From Mesorhizobium sp. B2-3-12 (GTDB taxonomy: Bacteria > Pseudomonadota > Alphaproteobacteria > Rhizobiales > Rhizobiaceae): a stretch of 64,000 nucleotides of DNA. The position numbers were made by a program, and so were the translations under genes. Numbering within the stretch: position 1 is the first letter of the stretch; every line of letters starts with the position of its first letter. The DNA is taken from positions 1-64,000 of the forward strand of contig NZ_VFVR01000005.1 in NCBI RefSeq assembly GCF_006442205.1, read 5' to 3'. The notes beneath the pieces are model-generated. The model was not told the DNA's origin and ran no database searches. It was given only the letters and a program-made list of their open reading frames with translations. Positions 37,255-49,583 of the stretch are shown piece by piece.

Positions 37255-37349
37255 GGTCATCGCCTCTCGCTGACGGGAAGACGATTATCTTACAATTTCA
37301 TGTCCGATTGTCAAATTTGGAAAATATCTTACAGAACAGGACAGGCGAC
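37255..37349. promoter_or_regulatory. Promoter/operator region of the RpiR gene
   Basis: An AT-rich segment with the 9-mer TATCTTACA directly repeated at 37286-37294 and 37325-37333 (39 bases apart), and GATTGTCAA at 37306-37314 between them. The latter also occurs in front of the Liv-type operon at 30294-30302. Autoregulation by the RpiR protein is plausible. Confidence 0.45.
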
Positions 37350-38990
37350 CTATTTGAAGCTGGCGATGGGCAGGAACTTGACCGCGGAGCCGGCAAAGCG
37401 GCGGTGATCGGAGGTCTGTCCCCGGGGCCGGAACCCCTCGAGATAAACCTGCTCCGGCGTGGTGCGGATGAAATTGGCGGCCGATCCGGCTCCGCCGGCA
37501 ATGCTATGAGCAGCCGCAACCGGCCGGCCGGTCGACGCCGGGGGCGCTATGACGGCGGTGGCCTTGGGATCGACACGTGGCTGGACACGGTCGGCCTTGG
37601 GGCTGGTCCTGACACGATCTTCTGACTTCGATGCAGGGACTGCAATGCGCTGAGCGGCCGGCCGATCGAGGCCGCCATCGGGATGATGCATGGCCAGCAA
37701 GGCACCGATTGCATCGGTGGATTTGGCGGCCTCCGCCTGACGCGCCAAGCCTGTCTGGCCCTCCGGCCGCCATGTCGGCAAGGGAATGTTGAGCGCCACC
37801 ATGTCCGGCGCGGCGATCGCGGGAGCACCCGCCTTGGCCGATAGAATCTCGGCGTCGGGCGCCGCCTGTTCGGCCCGCGCCGTGGCTGCGCCCGCCGCCT
37901 GGAGCGGTTCCGGCTGCGGGGTCGGGGTGCTGGCCACGAGCCCGGCGCGCGGTGCGAAGGCGGGCAACGGCACCGCACGAGGCGCCAGCGCCATGACGAT
38001 CGCTTCGGGCGTCTTCGCGGGCGTTTCTTCAGCCGGGCGGTCGGAAGCCATCTGGATATCCGCCCGCTGGGCAACCTCCGGCGCCACAATGGCGATGCCC
38101 TGTCCGGCCGTCCTGTGTTCAACTGATTTTGGTTCAACGGATTTGGGTTCAACCGGCTTGGCCGGCTTGCGTGGCGCCGGCGCCGCTTCAGCGGCGTCAT
38201 CGGCTTCATCCGCGCCGCGCCCGCCCAACAGCGTCGCCAGCAGGCCACGCGCCGGCCTGCGCTGGCCGGCGTCCGCGCTTGCCAGCTCGATGTTGGGCGT
38301 GCCGCCGGCCTTGCGCGATTTGTAGGCGGCAAACGCCTGCTCGTAGCCAGGCAGCGGCTTGCCGTCGCTCGGCACATGCAGCGTGTTGCCGTTCGGGAAG
38401 ACCCTGGCGAGTTCCTGGCGGCTGATGCCCGGCCAATGCCGCACATTGCCGACGTCCATGTGGATGAAAGGCGAACCGGAGGTCGGATAATAGCCGACGC
38501 CGCCGCCCTGCATCTTGAGGCCGATGTCACGCAATTTCTTCAGCGGCACGTCCGGCAGGAAGAAGTCCATGGCGCGGCCGACCATATGCTGGCTTTCCCG
38601 GGCCACCCCTTTGGAGCGGCCGCGCAGCATGGCGTTGGTCGCCGGCGAACGATAGGCGCTGACCACATGGATATAGCTGTTCGAGCCGCTGGCGCGGTAG
38701 GCCTGCCAGACCAGGTCGAGCAGGCGCGGATCCATCCTGGTCGGCTCGTTGCGGCGCCAGTCGCGCAGCATGAAATTGATCTTCTTCAATCCCGCCTGAT
38801 CGTAACGTCCATCGCGTTTGAAAACGATCTCCGCCTTCTCGCCCGTGTGGAGATGCTGAATTCGCAGGGCCCGCGTTTCGCCGAACGCATCGGTGACGCA
38901 CATGCAAAGGAATGCAACCAGGAGGGCCGGCAAGCGTGCCCAACTATGGGAAGCGCCGGGCGCGTTTTGTTGGCTTTCAATCACGTTCAT
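37350..38990 (-). CDS. DUF882/M15-type peptidase-like envelope protein with long low-complexity tail
   Basis: About 546 residues. After a signal-like hydrophobic stretch (LPALLVAFLCMCVTDAFG) comes a DUF882 domain (about 45-220). It has VSAYRSPATNAM, the M15-like motif SQHMVGRAMDFFLP that supplies His and Asp zinc ligands, and a later PFIHMDVG His. This fits a periplasmic LD/DD-type peptidoglycan peptidase such as YcbK. The rest is Pro/Ala-rich with a KSVEPKSVEH repeat. The start is ambiguous: ATG 38990 or in-frame GTG 38999. Confidence 0.78.
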   Translation of the reverse strand: MNVIESQQNAPGASHSWARLPALLVAFLCMCVTDAFGETRALRIQHLHTGEKAEIVFKRDGRYDQAGLKKINFMLRDWRRNEPTRMDPRLLDLVWQAYRASGSNSYIHVVSAYRSPATNAMLRGRSKGVARESQHMVGRAMDFFLPDVPLKKLRDIGLKMQGGGVGYYPTSGSPFIHMDVGNVRHWPGISRQELARVFPNGNTLHVPSDGKPLPGYEQAFAAYKSRKAGGTPNIELASADAGQRRPARGLLATLLGGRGADEADDAAEAAPAPRKPAKPVEPKSVEPKSVEHRTAGQGIAIVAPEVAQRADIQMASDRPAEETPAKTPEAIVMALAPRAVPLPAFAPRAGLVASTPTPQPEPLQAAGAATARAEQAAPDAEILSAKAGAPAIAAPDMVALNIPLPTWRPEGQTGLARQAEAAKSTDAIGALLAMHHPDGGLDRPAAQRIAVPASKSEDRVRTSPKADRVQPRVDPKATAVIAPPASTGRPVAAAHSIAGGAGSAANFIRTTPEQVYLEGFRPRGQTSDHRRFAGSAVKFLPIASFK

Positions 38991-39202
38991 GCCTTGCACA
39001 TTGTTTTTGTTTCAGGCGATTTGACGTCTTCGCCTGATGCGGAGCCTTCTTTCTTGGCGGTCTCGACCCGAGAAGGCATGGGTTCGACCCGGGGCAGACG
39101 GGAATCCGTCCCAAACCCGTCATGTCGATGAACAGCATCTTGGTTAACGAATTGTGTCGGTGCCCGGCATGGGCCGTCCCACGGTGAATTCAATCAATCG
39201 CC

Positions 39203-40345
39203 TCAGCGGAACAGATATTTCGAGACTTCCGGGTTGCCGCGCCGCCACATCACATTGTCCAGGAAATAGTGATGAACGTTGATGAATATCCAGGCGATGA
39301 AGAGGAAAAGCGACGAGCCGAGCACCGCCTTGTCGTAAGGCACCAGGTCGATCAGCGCCATCGGCACCAGCCAGAAGCCGAGCGCGCCAAGAATGCCGCC
39401 CACGACGATGAACGCCAGCACGCGCAGCCTGTACAGAGGTCCAAGAATGGACAGGACCTTCCATGCCGGCCTCTCGACGGCGTCCGGACGGTCGCGCTCG
39501 ACATTGGTCTGGTAGCGCCAGACCACGGCCAGGTACTGCAATGAATGGAGCGCCGGCACCACCAGCAGCCAGAGAGGGTTCAGCGTCACGAACAGGATCC
39601 AGGCATAGAGCGACACGACATAGGCGACGACGCCATTATAAGGCAGCGCCCCACCATGCTTGCGCCAGCGATTGATGAACATCACGGCGGTAGCCGCCGA
39701 GGAAGCAGCCGCGATCGACATGGCGATGGTGATGAGCCATGGCGGGACCGCGAACGTGTAATAATCCAGACCCCAGAATTGCCTTTCGGTGATCACCACG
39801 TTTGTCTGGAGCCATGCGAACAGCCACACGGCGTAGCCGTTGAACAGCAACACCTTCTTGTCCTGCTCGCTGAAGAATTTGCGCTTCAGCACGGCGTCCA
39901 CCATCAGCATGCCGTAGCCTTGCTTGACGTAGTGCCAGCCCACGAAAAAGCCCATCGCGTTGGTCGCGTAGCCGAGCAGCCGGGCGTTCCCCGTCAGCGA
40001 GCCATAGGCAAAGAAGGCAATCATGGCCAACGGGACGACGATGCCGGCAATGACATAACGGATCTGGAGATTCCGGCCGTAGCCGTCGCCGCGTATCTTG
40101 CGCGCGAAATCGCGGTAGAAGATCTGGTATGAATGACCAAAGTGCGGCTGGTTTATGAGGTGGGACAGCAAGAACATCGCCAGCGTCAGGGTAGCTTCGT
40201 ACCTGAGAGGCACAAAATACAGGACCGGCAGGATCAGAAGCGCGCTTCCGCCAAGCATGAAAAAGTCGATGAACGGTCCAAAGAGATATTTTTGCGGCGT
40301 GGCCGCGGCTGACGCTGGGGCATCCGCCGAAAGGTGAAGTGCCAT
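39203..40345 (-). CDS. Histidine-rich multi-spanning membrane protein of unknown function
   Basis: A 380-residue protein with about 8-9 hydrophobic segments. I do not recognise a named family with confidence. Histidine motifs recur near membrane boundaries: LINQPHFGHSYQIFYRDF, GWHYVKQGYGM, VPALHSLQYLAVVWRYQ and the C-terminal NVHHYFLDNVMWRRG. Spaced histidines of this kind are seen in membrane di-metal oxygenases such as Brp/Blh or desaturases, so a metal-dependent membrane enzyme is possible, but this is only an inference. It stands alone between the DUF882 gene and a tRNA. Confidence 0.7.
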   Translation of the reverse strand: MALHLSADAPASAAATPQKYLFGPFIDFFMLGGSALLILPVLYFVPLRYEATLTLAMFLLSHLINQPHFGHSYQIFYRDFARKIRGDGYGRNLQIRYVIAGIVVPLAMIAFFAYGSLTGNARLLGYATNAMGFFVGWHYVKQGYGMLMVDAVLKRKFFSEQDKKVLLFNGYAVWLFAWLQTNVVITERQFWGLDYYTFAVPPWLITIAMSIAAASSAATAVMFINRWRKHGGALPYNGVVAYVVSLYAWILFVTLNPLWLLVVPALHSLQYLAVVWRYQTNVERDRPDAVERPAWKVLSILGPLYRLRVLAFIVVGGILGALGFWLVPMALIDLVPYDKAVLGSSLFLFIAWIFINVHHYFLDNVMWRRGNPEVSKYLFR

Positions 40346-40566
40346 ATTACCTTCCCCTGTGCTCGATCATTTAGCCATCGACCCGGGCGCCAGACAAGCC
40401 GTCGGCGAGCGAAAACGATCAGCCGGCCATTGCCACGAGACCGGCGACCGCATTGAGGCGCATGGCGAGATGCCAATTGCGGACCTGCTCCGATCCGCCG
40501 AACAGGACACATCCGACGCGTGCCGGGGGAACCAGAATGGGCCGATTCGTCAAAGCCAGGGAGATC

Positions 40567-40641
<75 letters not shown>

Positions 40642-40803
40642 CGCCAATGGCGGGGCTTCTGCCATATCGAACCGGCAAGCGCAAGGCCAAGAACAGCGCT
40701 TGTGTGAAAGCCTTTGCCGGATAGCTTTTGTTGACATGGCGGCGCCACAATGTTGGCTATCCCTGAATGGCGGGGTGGCTGGTCGCCAGCCGGGGCGGAG
40801 ACG

Positions 40804-40980
40804 ATGAGCGACAAGACGAATTCACCGAAAAACAGCGAAACGATCCGCAAGAACCGGCTCGCGGAGCAATTGCGCGCCAATCTGCAGAAGCGCAAGGCGC
40901 AGTCGCGCTCGCGCCGTAGTGGCGACGCCGACAAGCGGCCCGACGGGCTCGGCGCGGCAAAGGAAATACAAAAAGATTAA
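40804..40980 (+). CDS. Small basic conserved-type protein upstream of murA
   Basis: 58 residues, rich in Lys, Arg, Asn and Ser (SDKTNSPKNSETIRKNRLAEQL and a KRKAQSRSRRSG run). CGGAG lies upstream of ATG 40804. Probably one long helix with a basic tail that could bind RNA or DNA. I do not recognise a function. It lies 130 bases before murA on the same strand. Confidence 0.65.
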   Translation: MSDKTNSPKNSETIRKNRLAEQLRANLQKRKAQSRSRRSGDADKRPDGLGAAKEIQKD

Positions 40981-41110
40981 CTCAAATCGGCCACTCTTGG
41001 CCTGGGGTCGGCGAAATCCTATTTCTTGAACCAAACTGCCCGATGGTCTAGACGGGCCGATACTCAAACGATTGAACCGGCCTTTTTCTGGCCGAGAGGG
41101 ACATTCTCCA

Positions 41111-42403
<1,293 letters not shown>

Positions 42404-42443
42404 CGATCTCCAGTCGCTTGGCGAAAATCATCGGCGAAGGCGT

Positions 42444-42505
42444 CCTTCTCCCCGTCGCCATACAGGGAGAAGTGACCGACAGGGCGATGAGGGGCAGCGC
42501 AAAAC
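42444..42505. repeat. RIME-like palindromic element remnant
   Basis: CCTTCTCCCCGTCGCC...CAGGGAGAAG and then GATGAGGGGCAGCGCAAAA. It shares the CCTTCTCCCC...GGGAGAAG hairpin and GATGAGGGG core with the larger element at 61568-61709. The match suggests a common family of intergenic mosaic elements; it lies between murA and the DUF2948 gene. Confidence 0.6.
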
Positions 42506-42607
42506 CTGAGGCAATTGCCTCCAGCGGGGTCCCTGTCGCGGTTGCACCGATCGGAAAGACCGCCTAACAGAAAGGCTGAATTGCCAACCTTTAGGTGTGA
42601 AATCCGC

Positions 42608-43039
42608 ATGGCCCTCAAGCTTATCGCGCTCGACGACCAGGATCTGAGCATTGTTTCGGCTCACGTCCAGGACGCTGTGCTCAAAGTCAGTGACCTCGAA
42701 TTCCTGCCCAAGGCCAAGCGTTTCGTGCTGACCATGAACCGTTTCGTGTGGGAGGCCAGATCCGGCCTGTTTCGCCAACACAATGAGCGACGGCAGGCCG
42801 TGCTGCATTTCGACCGCGTGCTGGGCGCCAAGACAAATGGCATCGCCCGCGACAAGCCGGCCGAAATCCTCTCTCTGCTGGCGATCAGCTTCATCGAGAT
42901 CAGCAAGCCGGCCGGCATCGTCGAACTGATTTTTTCCGGCGGCGGCACCATCATGCTCGATGTCGAATGCATCGAGGCCCGCCTTGCCGATATCGGCGGT
43001 GCGTGGGAAGCCACGTCGCGCCCCGTGCATAAGGCTTGA
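42608..43039 (+). CDS. DUF2948 family protein
   Basis: 143 residues, no signal or membrane segment, starting ALKLIALDDQDLSIVSAHVQDAVLK. This small conserved protein is typically encoded directly before hisD in Rhizobiales, as here, with 7 bases between the genes. Function unknown. Start at ATG 42608; the longer open frame (to 42515) runs over the intergenic repeat and is rejected. Confidence 0.85.
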   Translation: MALKLIALDDQDLSIVSAHVQDAVLKVSDLEFLPKAKRFVLTMNRFVWEARSGLFRQHNERRQAVLHFDRVLGAKTNGIARDKPAEILSLLAISFIEISKPAGIVELIFSGGGTIMLDVECIEARLADIGGAWEATSRPVHKA

Positions 43040-43046
43040 GCATACG

Positions 43047-44339
43047 ATGGCCATCACGCTTGCCCAGTCCGACGCCGATTTCGAGCAGCGTTTTGCTGCC
43101 TTTCTGACGACCAAGCGGGAGGTGTCGGAGGACGTCGATACCGCGGTCCGGCGGATCATCGCGCGCGTGCGCGCCGAGGGCGACGCGGCACTGATCGACT
43201 ACACGATGACATTCGACCGTGCCGACCTAGGCAGTCTCGGCATCGCCGTCTCGAAGGACGATGTCGCCCAGGCCTACAAGACCGCCGATCCCAGCACCAT
43301 CGAAGCACTCGAATTCGCGCGCGATCGCATCCGCGCCTATCACGAGCGGCAGCGACCCAAGGACGACCGTTTCACGGATGCGGCCGGCGTTGAACTCGGC
43401 TGGCGCTGGACCGCGATCGAAGCGGTCGGGCTCTATGTGCCAGGCGGCACGGCGAGCTATCCGAGTTCCGTGCTGATGAACGCCATCCCGGCGGGAGTGG
43501 CGGGCGTCGAGCGTATCGTCATGGTGGTGCCGGCTCCTGGTGGCGTCATCAACCCGCTGGTGCTGGTGGCCGCCGATATTGCCGGCGTGTCGGAAATCTA
43601 CCGCGTCGGCGGCGCGCAGGCGATCGCGGCGCTTGCCCACGGAACCGAGACGATCAGGCCCGTCGCCAAGATCGTCGGTCCGGGCAATGCCTATGTCGCC
43701 GCGGCCAAGCGGCAGGTGTTCGGCACGGTCGGCATCGACATGATCGCCGGCCCTTCCGAAGTGCTCGTGGTGGCGGACGGCGACAACGATCCGGACTGGA
43801 TCGCCGCCGACCTGCTCGCCCAGGCCGAACATGACGTGTCGGCGCAGTCGATCCTGATCACCGACGATCCGGCCTTCGGCAAGGCGGTCGAACAGGCGGT
43901 CGAACGTCAGTTGCAGACCTTGCCGCGCGGCGAGACGGCGGCGCAGAGCTGGCGCGACTTCGGCGCCGTCATCCTTGTTTCGACCATCGAGGCGTCGCTG
44001 CCGCTGGTCGACCGTATCGCGGCCGAGCATGTCGAACTGGCCATTGACGATGCCGAGGGCTTCCTGGCCAGGATGCGCAATGCCGGCGCCGTCTTTCTCG
44101 GCCGCCATACGCCGGAAGCCATCGGCGACTATGTCGGCGGCTCCAACCACGTGCTTCCGACGGCACGCTCGGCGCGTTTCTCGTCGGGCCTTTCGGTCCT
44201 CGATTTCGTCAAGCGCACCTCTATCCTGAAGCTCGGACCGGAGCAGTTGCGCGCTCTGGCGCCACCGGCCGTCGCCCTTGCCCAGGCGGAAGGACTTGAC
44301 GCGCATGGCCGCTCCGTCACCATCCGGTTGAACATGTAG
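43047..44339 (+). CDS. hisD: Histidinol dehydrogenase
   Basis: A 430-residue zinc enzyme that oxidises histidinol to histidine in two NAD-dependent steps. Seen are VPGGTASYPSSVLMNAIPAGVAGV, the GNAYVAAAKRQVFGTVGIDMIAGPSEVLV signature region, the QAEHD zinc/catalytic segment and AAEHVELAID. Start at ATG 43047. It sits in a co-directional run DUF2948-hisD-UPF0262-phosphatase. Confidence 0.97.
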   Translation: MAITLAQSDADFEQRFAAFLTTKREVSEDVDTAVRRIIARVRAEGDAALIDYTMTFDRADLGSLGIAVSKDDVAQAYKTADPSTIEALEFARDRIRAYHERQRPKDDRFTDAAGVELGWRWTAIEAVGLYVPGGTASYPSSVLMNAIPAGVAGVERIVMVVPAPGGVINPLVLVAADIAGVSEIYRVGGAQAIAALAHGTETIRPVAKIVGPGNAYVAAAKRQVFGTVGIDMIAGPSEVLVVADGDNDPDWIAADLLAQAEHDVSAQSILITDDPAFGKAVEQAVERQLQTLPRGETAAQSWRDFGAVILVSTIEASLPLVDRIAAEHVELAIDDAEGFLARMRNAGAVFLGRHTPEAIGDYVGGSNHVLPTARSARFSSGLSVLDFVKRTSILKLGPEQLRALAPPAVALAQAEGLDAHGRSVTIRLNM

Positions 44340-44345
44340 GCCGAG

Positions 44346-44831
44346 ATGACGGGCTCCGATCAAACCCGCGCAAAACTGATCGATGTCGAACTCGATGAAT
44401 CGATCGGCCGTTCGACGCCCGATGTCGAGCATGAGCGGGCGGTGGCGATCTTCGACCTGATCGAGGAAAACAGGTTTCAGCCCGTCAACGACAGCGGCAC
44501 GGGTCCCTATCGGTTGAAGCTGTCGCTGGCCGAGTCCCGTCTGGTCTTTGCCGTGGCGCGCGAGGACGGCGCCGCGGTCGTCACCCACATCCTGTCGCTG
44601 ACGCCGCTCAGGCGCATCGTCAAGGATTACTACATGATCTGCGAGAGCTATTACGACGCCATCCGCTCCTCGACGCCGAGCCATATCGAGGCGATCGACA
44701 TGGGCCGCCGCGGCCTGCACAATGAGGGCTCGCAGGCGCTGATGGACCGGCTCTCCGGCAAGATCGACATCGACTTCGACACGGCGCGGCGGCTGTTCAC
44801 GCTGGTCTGCGTGCTGCACTGGCGGGGCTGA
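44346..44831 (+). CDS. UPF0262 family protein
   Basis: 161 residues, soluble, with the family-like stretches [31 protein letters not shown] and [24 protein letters not shown]. Function unknown. Conserved position after hisD in alphaproteobacteria. The following phosphatase gene must begin at or near its stop codon. Confidence 0.9.
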   Translation: MTGSDQTRAKLIDVELDESIGRSTPDVEHERAVAIFDLIEENRFQPVNDSGTGPYRLKLSLAESRLVFAVAREDGAAVVTHILSLTPLRRIVKDYYMICESYYDAIRSSTPSHIEAIDMGRRGLHNEGSQALMDRLSGKIDIDFDTARRLFTLVCVLHWRG

Positions 44832-45289
44832 TCCTGGCTGCCGGCGCCCTGCCCCGTTCGATTCTGTTCCTGTGCGGCATGAATGCCGTGCGCTCGCCAA
44901 TGGCCGAGCAGTTGGCGCGCCGGATGCTGCCCGCCTCGATTTTCGTCGCCTCGGCCGGCGTGCGCGCCGGCGAGCGCGACCCGTTCGTCGATGCCGTGCT
45001 TGCCGAGGAGGGTCTCACGCTGGGCGAGCGCCATCCCAGGACATTGGACGATCTCGAGGACGATTATTTCGACCTGATCGTGACGCTGGCGCCGGAAGCG
45101 CACCATGCCGCGCTCGAACTCACCCGCTCGCTTGCCGTCGAGGTGGAATACTGGCCGACGCCCGACCCGACCGATGCCGGCGGCACGCGCGAACACATCA
45201 TGGCCAGCTATCGCGACGTGCGCGAGCGGCTGAAGTTGCGCATAAGCCGACGTTTTTTGCCTCCCGAAGCAAAAAACGCGACGGATTAA
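44828..45289 (+). CDS. Low-molecular-weight phosphatase family protein with non-ATG start
   Basis: About 153 residues if read from CTG 44828. The phosphatase loop is [13 protein letters not shown], with the catalytic Cys encoded at 44873-44875 and Arg six residues later; the general acid is in [11 protein letters not shown]. The first ATG in frame (44879) lies after the catalytic Cys, and there is no GTG or TTG nearby upstream, so translation must start at an unusual codon. CTG 44828 overlaps the UPF0262 stop as CTGA and is the best guess. It removes phosphate from protein tyrosines or a similar substrate, or resembles arsenate reductase of the same fold. Confidence 0.7.
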   Translation: MILAAGALPRSILFLCGMNAVRSPMAEQLARRMLPASIFVASAGVRAGERDPFVDAVLAEEGLTLGERHPRTLDDLEDDYFDLIVTLAPEAHHAALELTRSLAVEVEYWPTPDPTDAGGTREHIMASYRDVRERLKLRISRRFLPPEAKNATD

Positions 45290-45353
45290 GCGTGTTCACA
45301 AGCGCACGATTATCATATAGGTTCCGCCGAAATTCCGGCCAGAGTCGGAAGTT

Positions 45354-45402
45354 GAGCATGATGTCGTCTGAAAACCGCTTCACACTTTTCGGCATCATGC
45401 TC
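45354..45402. repeat. Palindromic rhizobial-type intergenic repeat
   Basis: Perfect 10-bp outer arms (GAGCATGATG at 45354-45363 and CATCATGCTC at 45393-45402) with a partly complementary interior (CTGAAAACCG and CACTTTTCGG). Forms a long hairpin in RNA. It lies between the phosphatase gene and infA and resembles the element at 1318. Confidence 0.75.
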
Positions 45403-45438
45403 TAGACGCCGGAACTGCCATCCAAGCAAAGGTATCGA

Positions 45439-45657
45439 ATGCCGAAGGAAGAAGTCCTCGAGTTTCCGGGTATCGTCACGGAATTGTTGCCCAACGCGAT
45501 GTTCAGGGTCAAGCTCGAAAACGAACACGAGATCATCGCCCATACGGCCGGCCGCATGCGCAAGAACCGCATCCGCGTGCTGACCGGCGACAAGGTTCTG
45601 GTCGAGATGACGCCATACGACCTGACCAAGGGCCGCATCACCTACCGCTTCAAGTAA
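45439..45657 (+). CDS. infA: Translation initiation factor IF-1
   Basis: 72 residues, the usual length, with an S1/OB fold: [23 protein letters not shown], the [19 protein letters not shown] segment and [13 protein letters not shown] at the end. It binds the ribosomal A site during initiation. The maf gene follows 22 bases later. Confidence 0.98.
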   Translation: MPKEEVLEFPGIVTELLPNAMFRVKLENEHEIIAHTAGRMRKNRIRVLTGDKVLVEMTPYDLTKGRITYRFK

Positions 45658-45679
45658 GATCAAGGCCCGGCCGAACGCG

Positions 45680-46306
45680 ATGAGCATTTTGCAGAAGCTG
45701 GTGCTTGCCTCGGGTTCGCCCCGCCGCATCGAACTCTTGCAGCAGGCCGGTATCGAGCCGGACCGCATCCTGCCAGCCGATATCGACGAAACGCCGCTGC
45801 GTGGCGAGCATCCGCGCTCGCTGGCCAAGCGGCTGTCGAAGGAAAAGGCCGAAAAGGCGTTCGCGTCGCTCAAGACCGAGACGGACTATGCGCCGGGCTT
45901 CGTGCTGGCTGCCGACACGGTGGTCGCCGTCGGGCGGCGCATCCTGCCCAAGGCCGAGACGCTGGACGACGCCGCCAACTGCCTCGGGTTGTTGTCGGGC
46001 CGTTCGCACCGGGTCTATTCCGGCATCTGCCTGATCACGCCGGGCGGCAAGTTGCGCCAGCGGCTGGTCGAGACGCGGGTGCGTTTCAAGCGGCTGCCGC
46101 GCGAGGAGATCGACGCCTATGTCGCGTCGGGCGAGTGGCGCGGAAAGGCCGGCGGCTATGCCGTCCAGGGCCTGGCCGGCGCCTTCGTCGTCAAGCTCGT
46201 CGGCTCCTACACCAACATTGTCGGCCTGCCGCTCTATGAAACGGTGGCGCTGCTGTCGGGCGAAGGTTTCAAGACCCATCAAAACTGGTCGTCCGCGCGA
46301 CCATGA
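45680..46306 (+). CDS. maf: Maf-like nucleotide pyrophosphatase
   Basis: A 208-residue protein. [19 protein letters not shown] is the Maf signature; [10 protein letters not shown] and [16 protein letters not shown] contain the further conserved Lys and Asp residues. Maf proteins hydrolyse non-canonical or canonical nucleoside triphosphates and affect septum formation. It overlaps yacG by 4 bases (ATGA). Confidence 0.94.
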   Translation: MSILQKLVLASGSPRRIELLQQAGIEPDRILPADIDETPLRGEHPRSLAKRLSKEKAEKAFASLKTETDYAPGFVLAADTVVAVGRRILPKAETLDDAANCLGLLSGRSHRVYSGICLITPGGKLRQRLVETRVRFKRLPREEIDAYVASGEWRGKAGGYAVQGLAGAFVVKLVGSYTNIVGLPLYETVALLSGEGFKTHQNWSSARP

Positions 46307-46500
46307 GCCTCGACGACAAGGTCACGCCCCTGCGGCCCAAGCGCCCTTGCCCGGAATGCGGCAAGCCGTCGGCGCGCGAAACCTATCCGTTCTGCTCGAC
46401 GCGGTGCAAGGACATCGACCTCAACCGCTGGCTGAAGGGCGCCTATGTCATCTCGGCCCGTGACGACGAGGAAGAACCGGACGTCGACGAGCCTAAATGA
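46303..46500 (+). CDS. yacG: DNA gyrase inhibitor, zinc protein
   Basis: 65 residues with a Cys4 zinc site (CPECGKP and [15 protein letters not shown]), followed by KGAYVIS and an acidic tail. YacG blocks gyrase activity by binding GyrB. Start codon overlaps the maf stop. The convergent GH4 gene ends 15 bases downstream. Confidence 0.94.
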   Translation: MSLDDKVTPLRPKRPCPECGKPSARETYPFCSTRCKDIDLNRWLKGAYVISARDDEEEPDVDEPK

Positions 46501-46515
46501 GACGAGCGCCGCCAG

Positions 46516-47886
46516 TCAGGCGGCTTCGTTCTTGCGTTTCACACGCGCCCAGGCCGGCAGCCAGTCGCCGTGAGCGGCCAGGAGATCGTCGACCAGTGAC
46601 CAGATCTGATCGAGATCAAGCTCGGCCGCCGTGTGCGGGTCCATCATCGCGGCGTGATAGATGTGTTCGCGGTTTTCGCTCATCAGCGCCCGCACCGTCA
46701 GTTCCTGCACATTGATGTTGGTGCGGATCAGCGCCGTCAGTTGCGGCGGCAGGTCGCCTATATAGGTCGGCTGGATGCCGGACGCGTCGACCAGACATGG
46801 CACTTCGGCGGCGCAATCGCGCGGCAGCGAGGTGATGCAACCATTGTTGCGGACATTGCCGTAGATGACCGACGGCTCGCCGGTCCAGACCGAATTCATG
46901 ATCGAGGAAGCATATTCCTTGGACTCCTCGACCTCGATACGCTGGGCCGAGCGGTAGGCCTGCGCCTGGTCCTTCCAGCGCTCGATCTGCTCAATGCAGC
47001 GCTTGGGATATTCATCGAGCGGAATGCCGTATTTCTCGATCAGATCGGGGCGGCCGTCCTTGATGAAATAGGGCGTGTATTCGGCGAAATGTTCCGAGCT
47101 TTCGGTGACGAAATAGCCCAGCCGCGTCAGCATCTCGTAGCGCACCTTGTTGGGGCAGCGCGGATTCCAGCCGGCCTTGGGTGCCCGGCCCTCGCGATAG
47201 GCGCGCACGAGGTCCGGATAGAGGTCGCGGTAGGATCCGTCCGGCTGGCGATGCTCGAATTTCAGGTAGAAGGCCATGTGGTTGATGCCGGCCGAGCGGT
47301 AGCGGATCTGGTCGTAGGGAAGGTCGAGGTCGTGCGCGAGCTCCATCGCCGTGCCTTGCACCGAATGGCACAGTCCGACCTGCCTGATCTCGGGATATTT
47401 CTCCGATATGGCCCAGGTGTTGATCGCCATCGGGTTGACGTATTGCAGCATGATCGCCCGCGGGCAGACGGCGAGCATGTCCTCGCAGATCTTCCAAAGA
47501 TGCGGCACGGTCCTCAGGCCCCGCATGATGCCGCCGACGCCGAGCGTGTCGGCGATGGTCTGGCGCAGGCCGTATTTCTTGGGCACATCGAAATCCGTCA
47601 CGGTGCAGGGCTCGTAACCGCCGATCTGGAAGGCGACGACGACGAAATCGGCGCCGGCGAGTGCCTTGCGCTGGTCGGTATGGGTCTCGGCCTTCGCCTT
47701 GACGCCGAGTGTGGCGATCAGCTTGTTGACGACGACGGCACTTTCTTCCAGCCGCTGCGGATTGATGTCCATCAGCGCGATCGTGGCGCCCGAAAGCGCC
47801 GGACGCTGCAGCACGTCGCCGACAATGTTCTTCATGAACACGGTCGAGCCGGCGCCGATGAAAGTGATCCTTGGATGTCTTGCCAC
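46516..47886 (-). CDS. GH4 alpha-galactosidase-type glycosidase (CHS motif)
   Basis: A 456-residue cytosolic NAD- and metal-dependent glycosidase. The Rossmann motif ITFIGAGSTVF, the VNPMAINTW and GLCHSVQGTAMELA segments (Cys/His metal site) and INHMAFYLKFEH are typical. The CHSV variant is the one I associate with alpha-galactosidases such as MelA. It ends the transport operon with agpB/C-like genes upstream (20 bases from the ATPase stop). It corresponds in position to agaL2-like genes of Sinorhizobium. Confidence 0.9.
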   Translation of the reverse strand: MARHPRITFIGAGSTVFMKNIVGDVLQRPALSGATIALMDINPQRLEESAVVVNKLIATLGVKAKAETHTDQRKALAGADFVVVAFQIGGYEPCTVTDFDVPKKYGLRQTIADTLGVGGIMRGLRTVPHLWKICEDMLAVCPRAIMLQYVNPMAINTWAISEKYPEIRQVGLCHSVQGTAMELAHDLDLPYDQIRYRSAGINHMAFYLKFEHRQPDGSYRDLYPDLVRAYREGRAPKAGWNPRCPNKVRYEMLTRLGYFVTESSEHFAEYTPYFIKDGRPDLIEKYGIPLDEYPKRCIEQIERWKDQAQAYRSAQRIEVEESKEYASSIMNSVWTGEPSVIYGNVRNNGCITSLPRDCAAEVPCLVDASGIQPTYIGDLPPQLTALIRTNINVQELTVRALMSENREHIYHAAMMDPHTAAELDLDQIWSLVDDLLAAHGDWLPAWARVKRKNEAA

Positions 47887-47905
47887 GTTAACCTCCGGCT
47901 AATGT

Positions 47906-49573
<1,668 letters not shown>

Positions 49574-49583
49574 CGCGGTCCCC

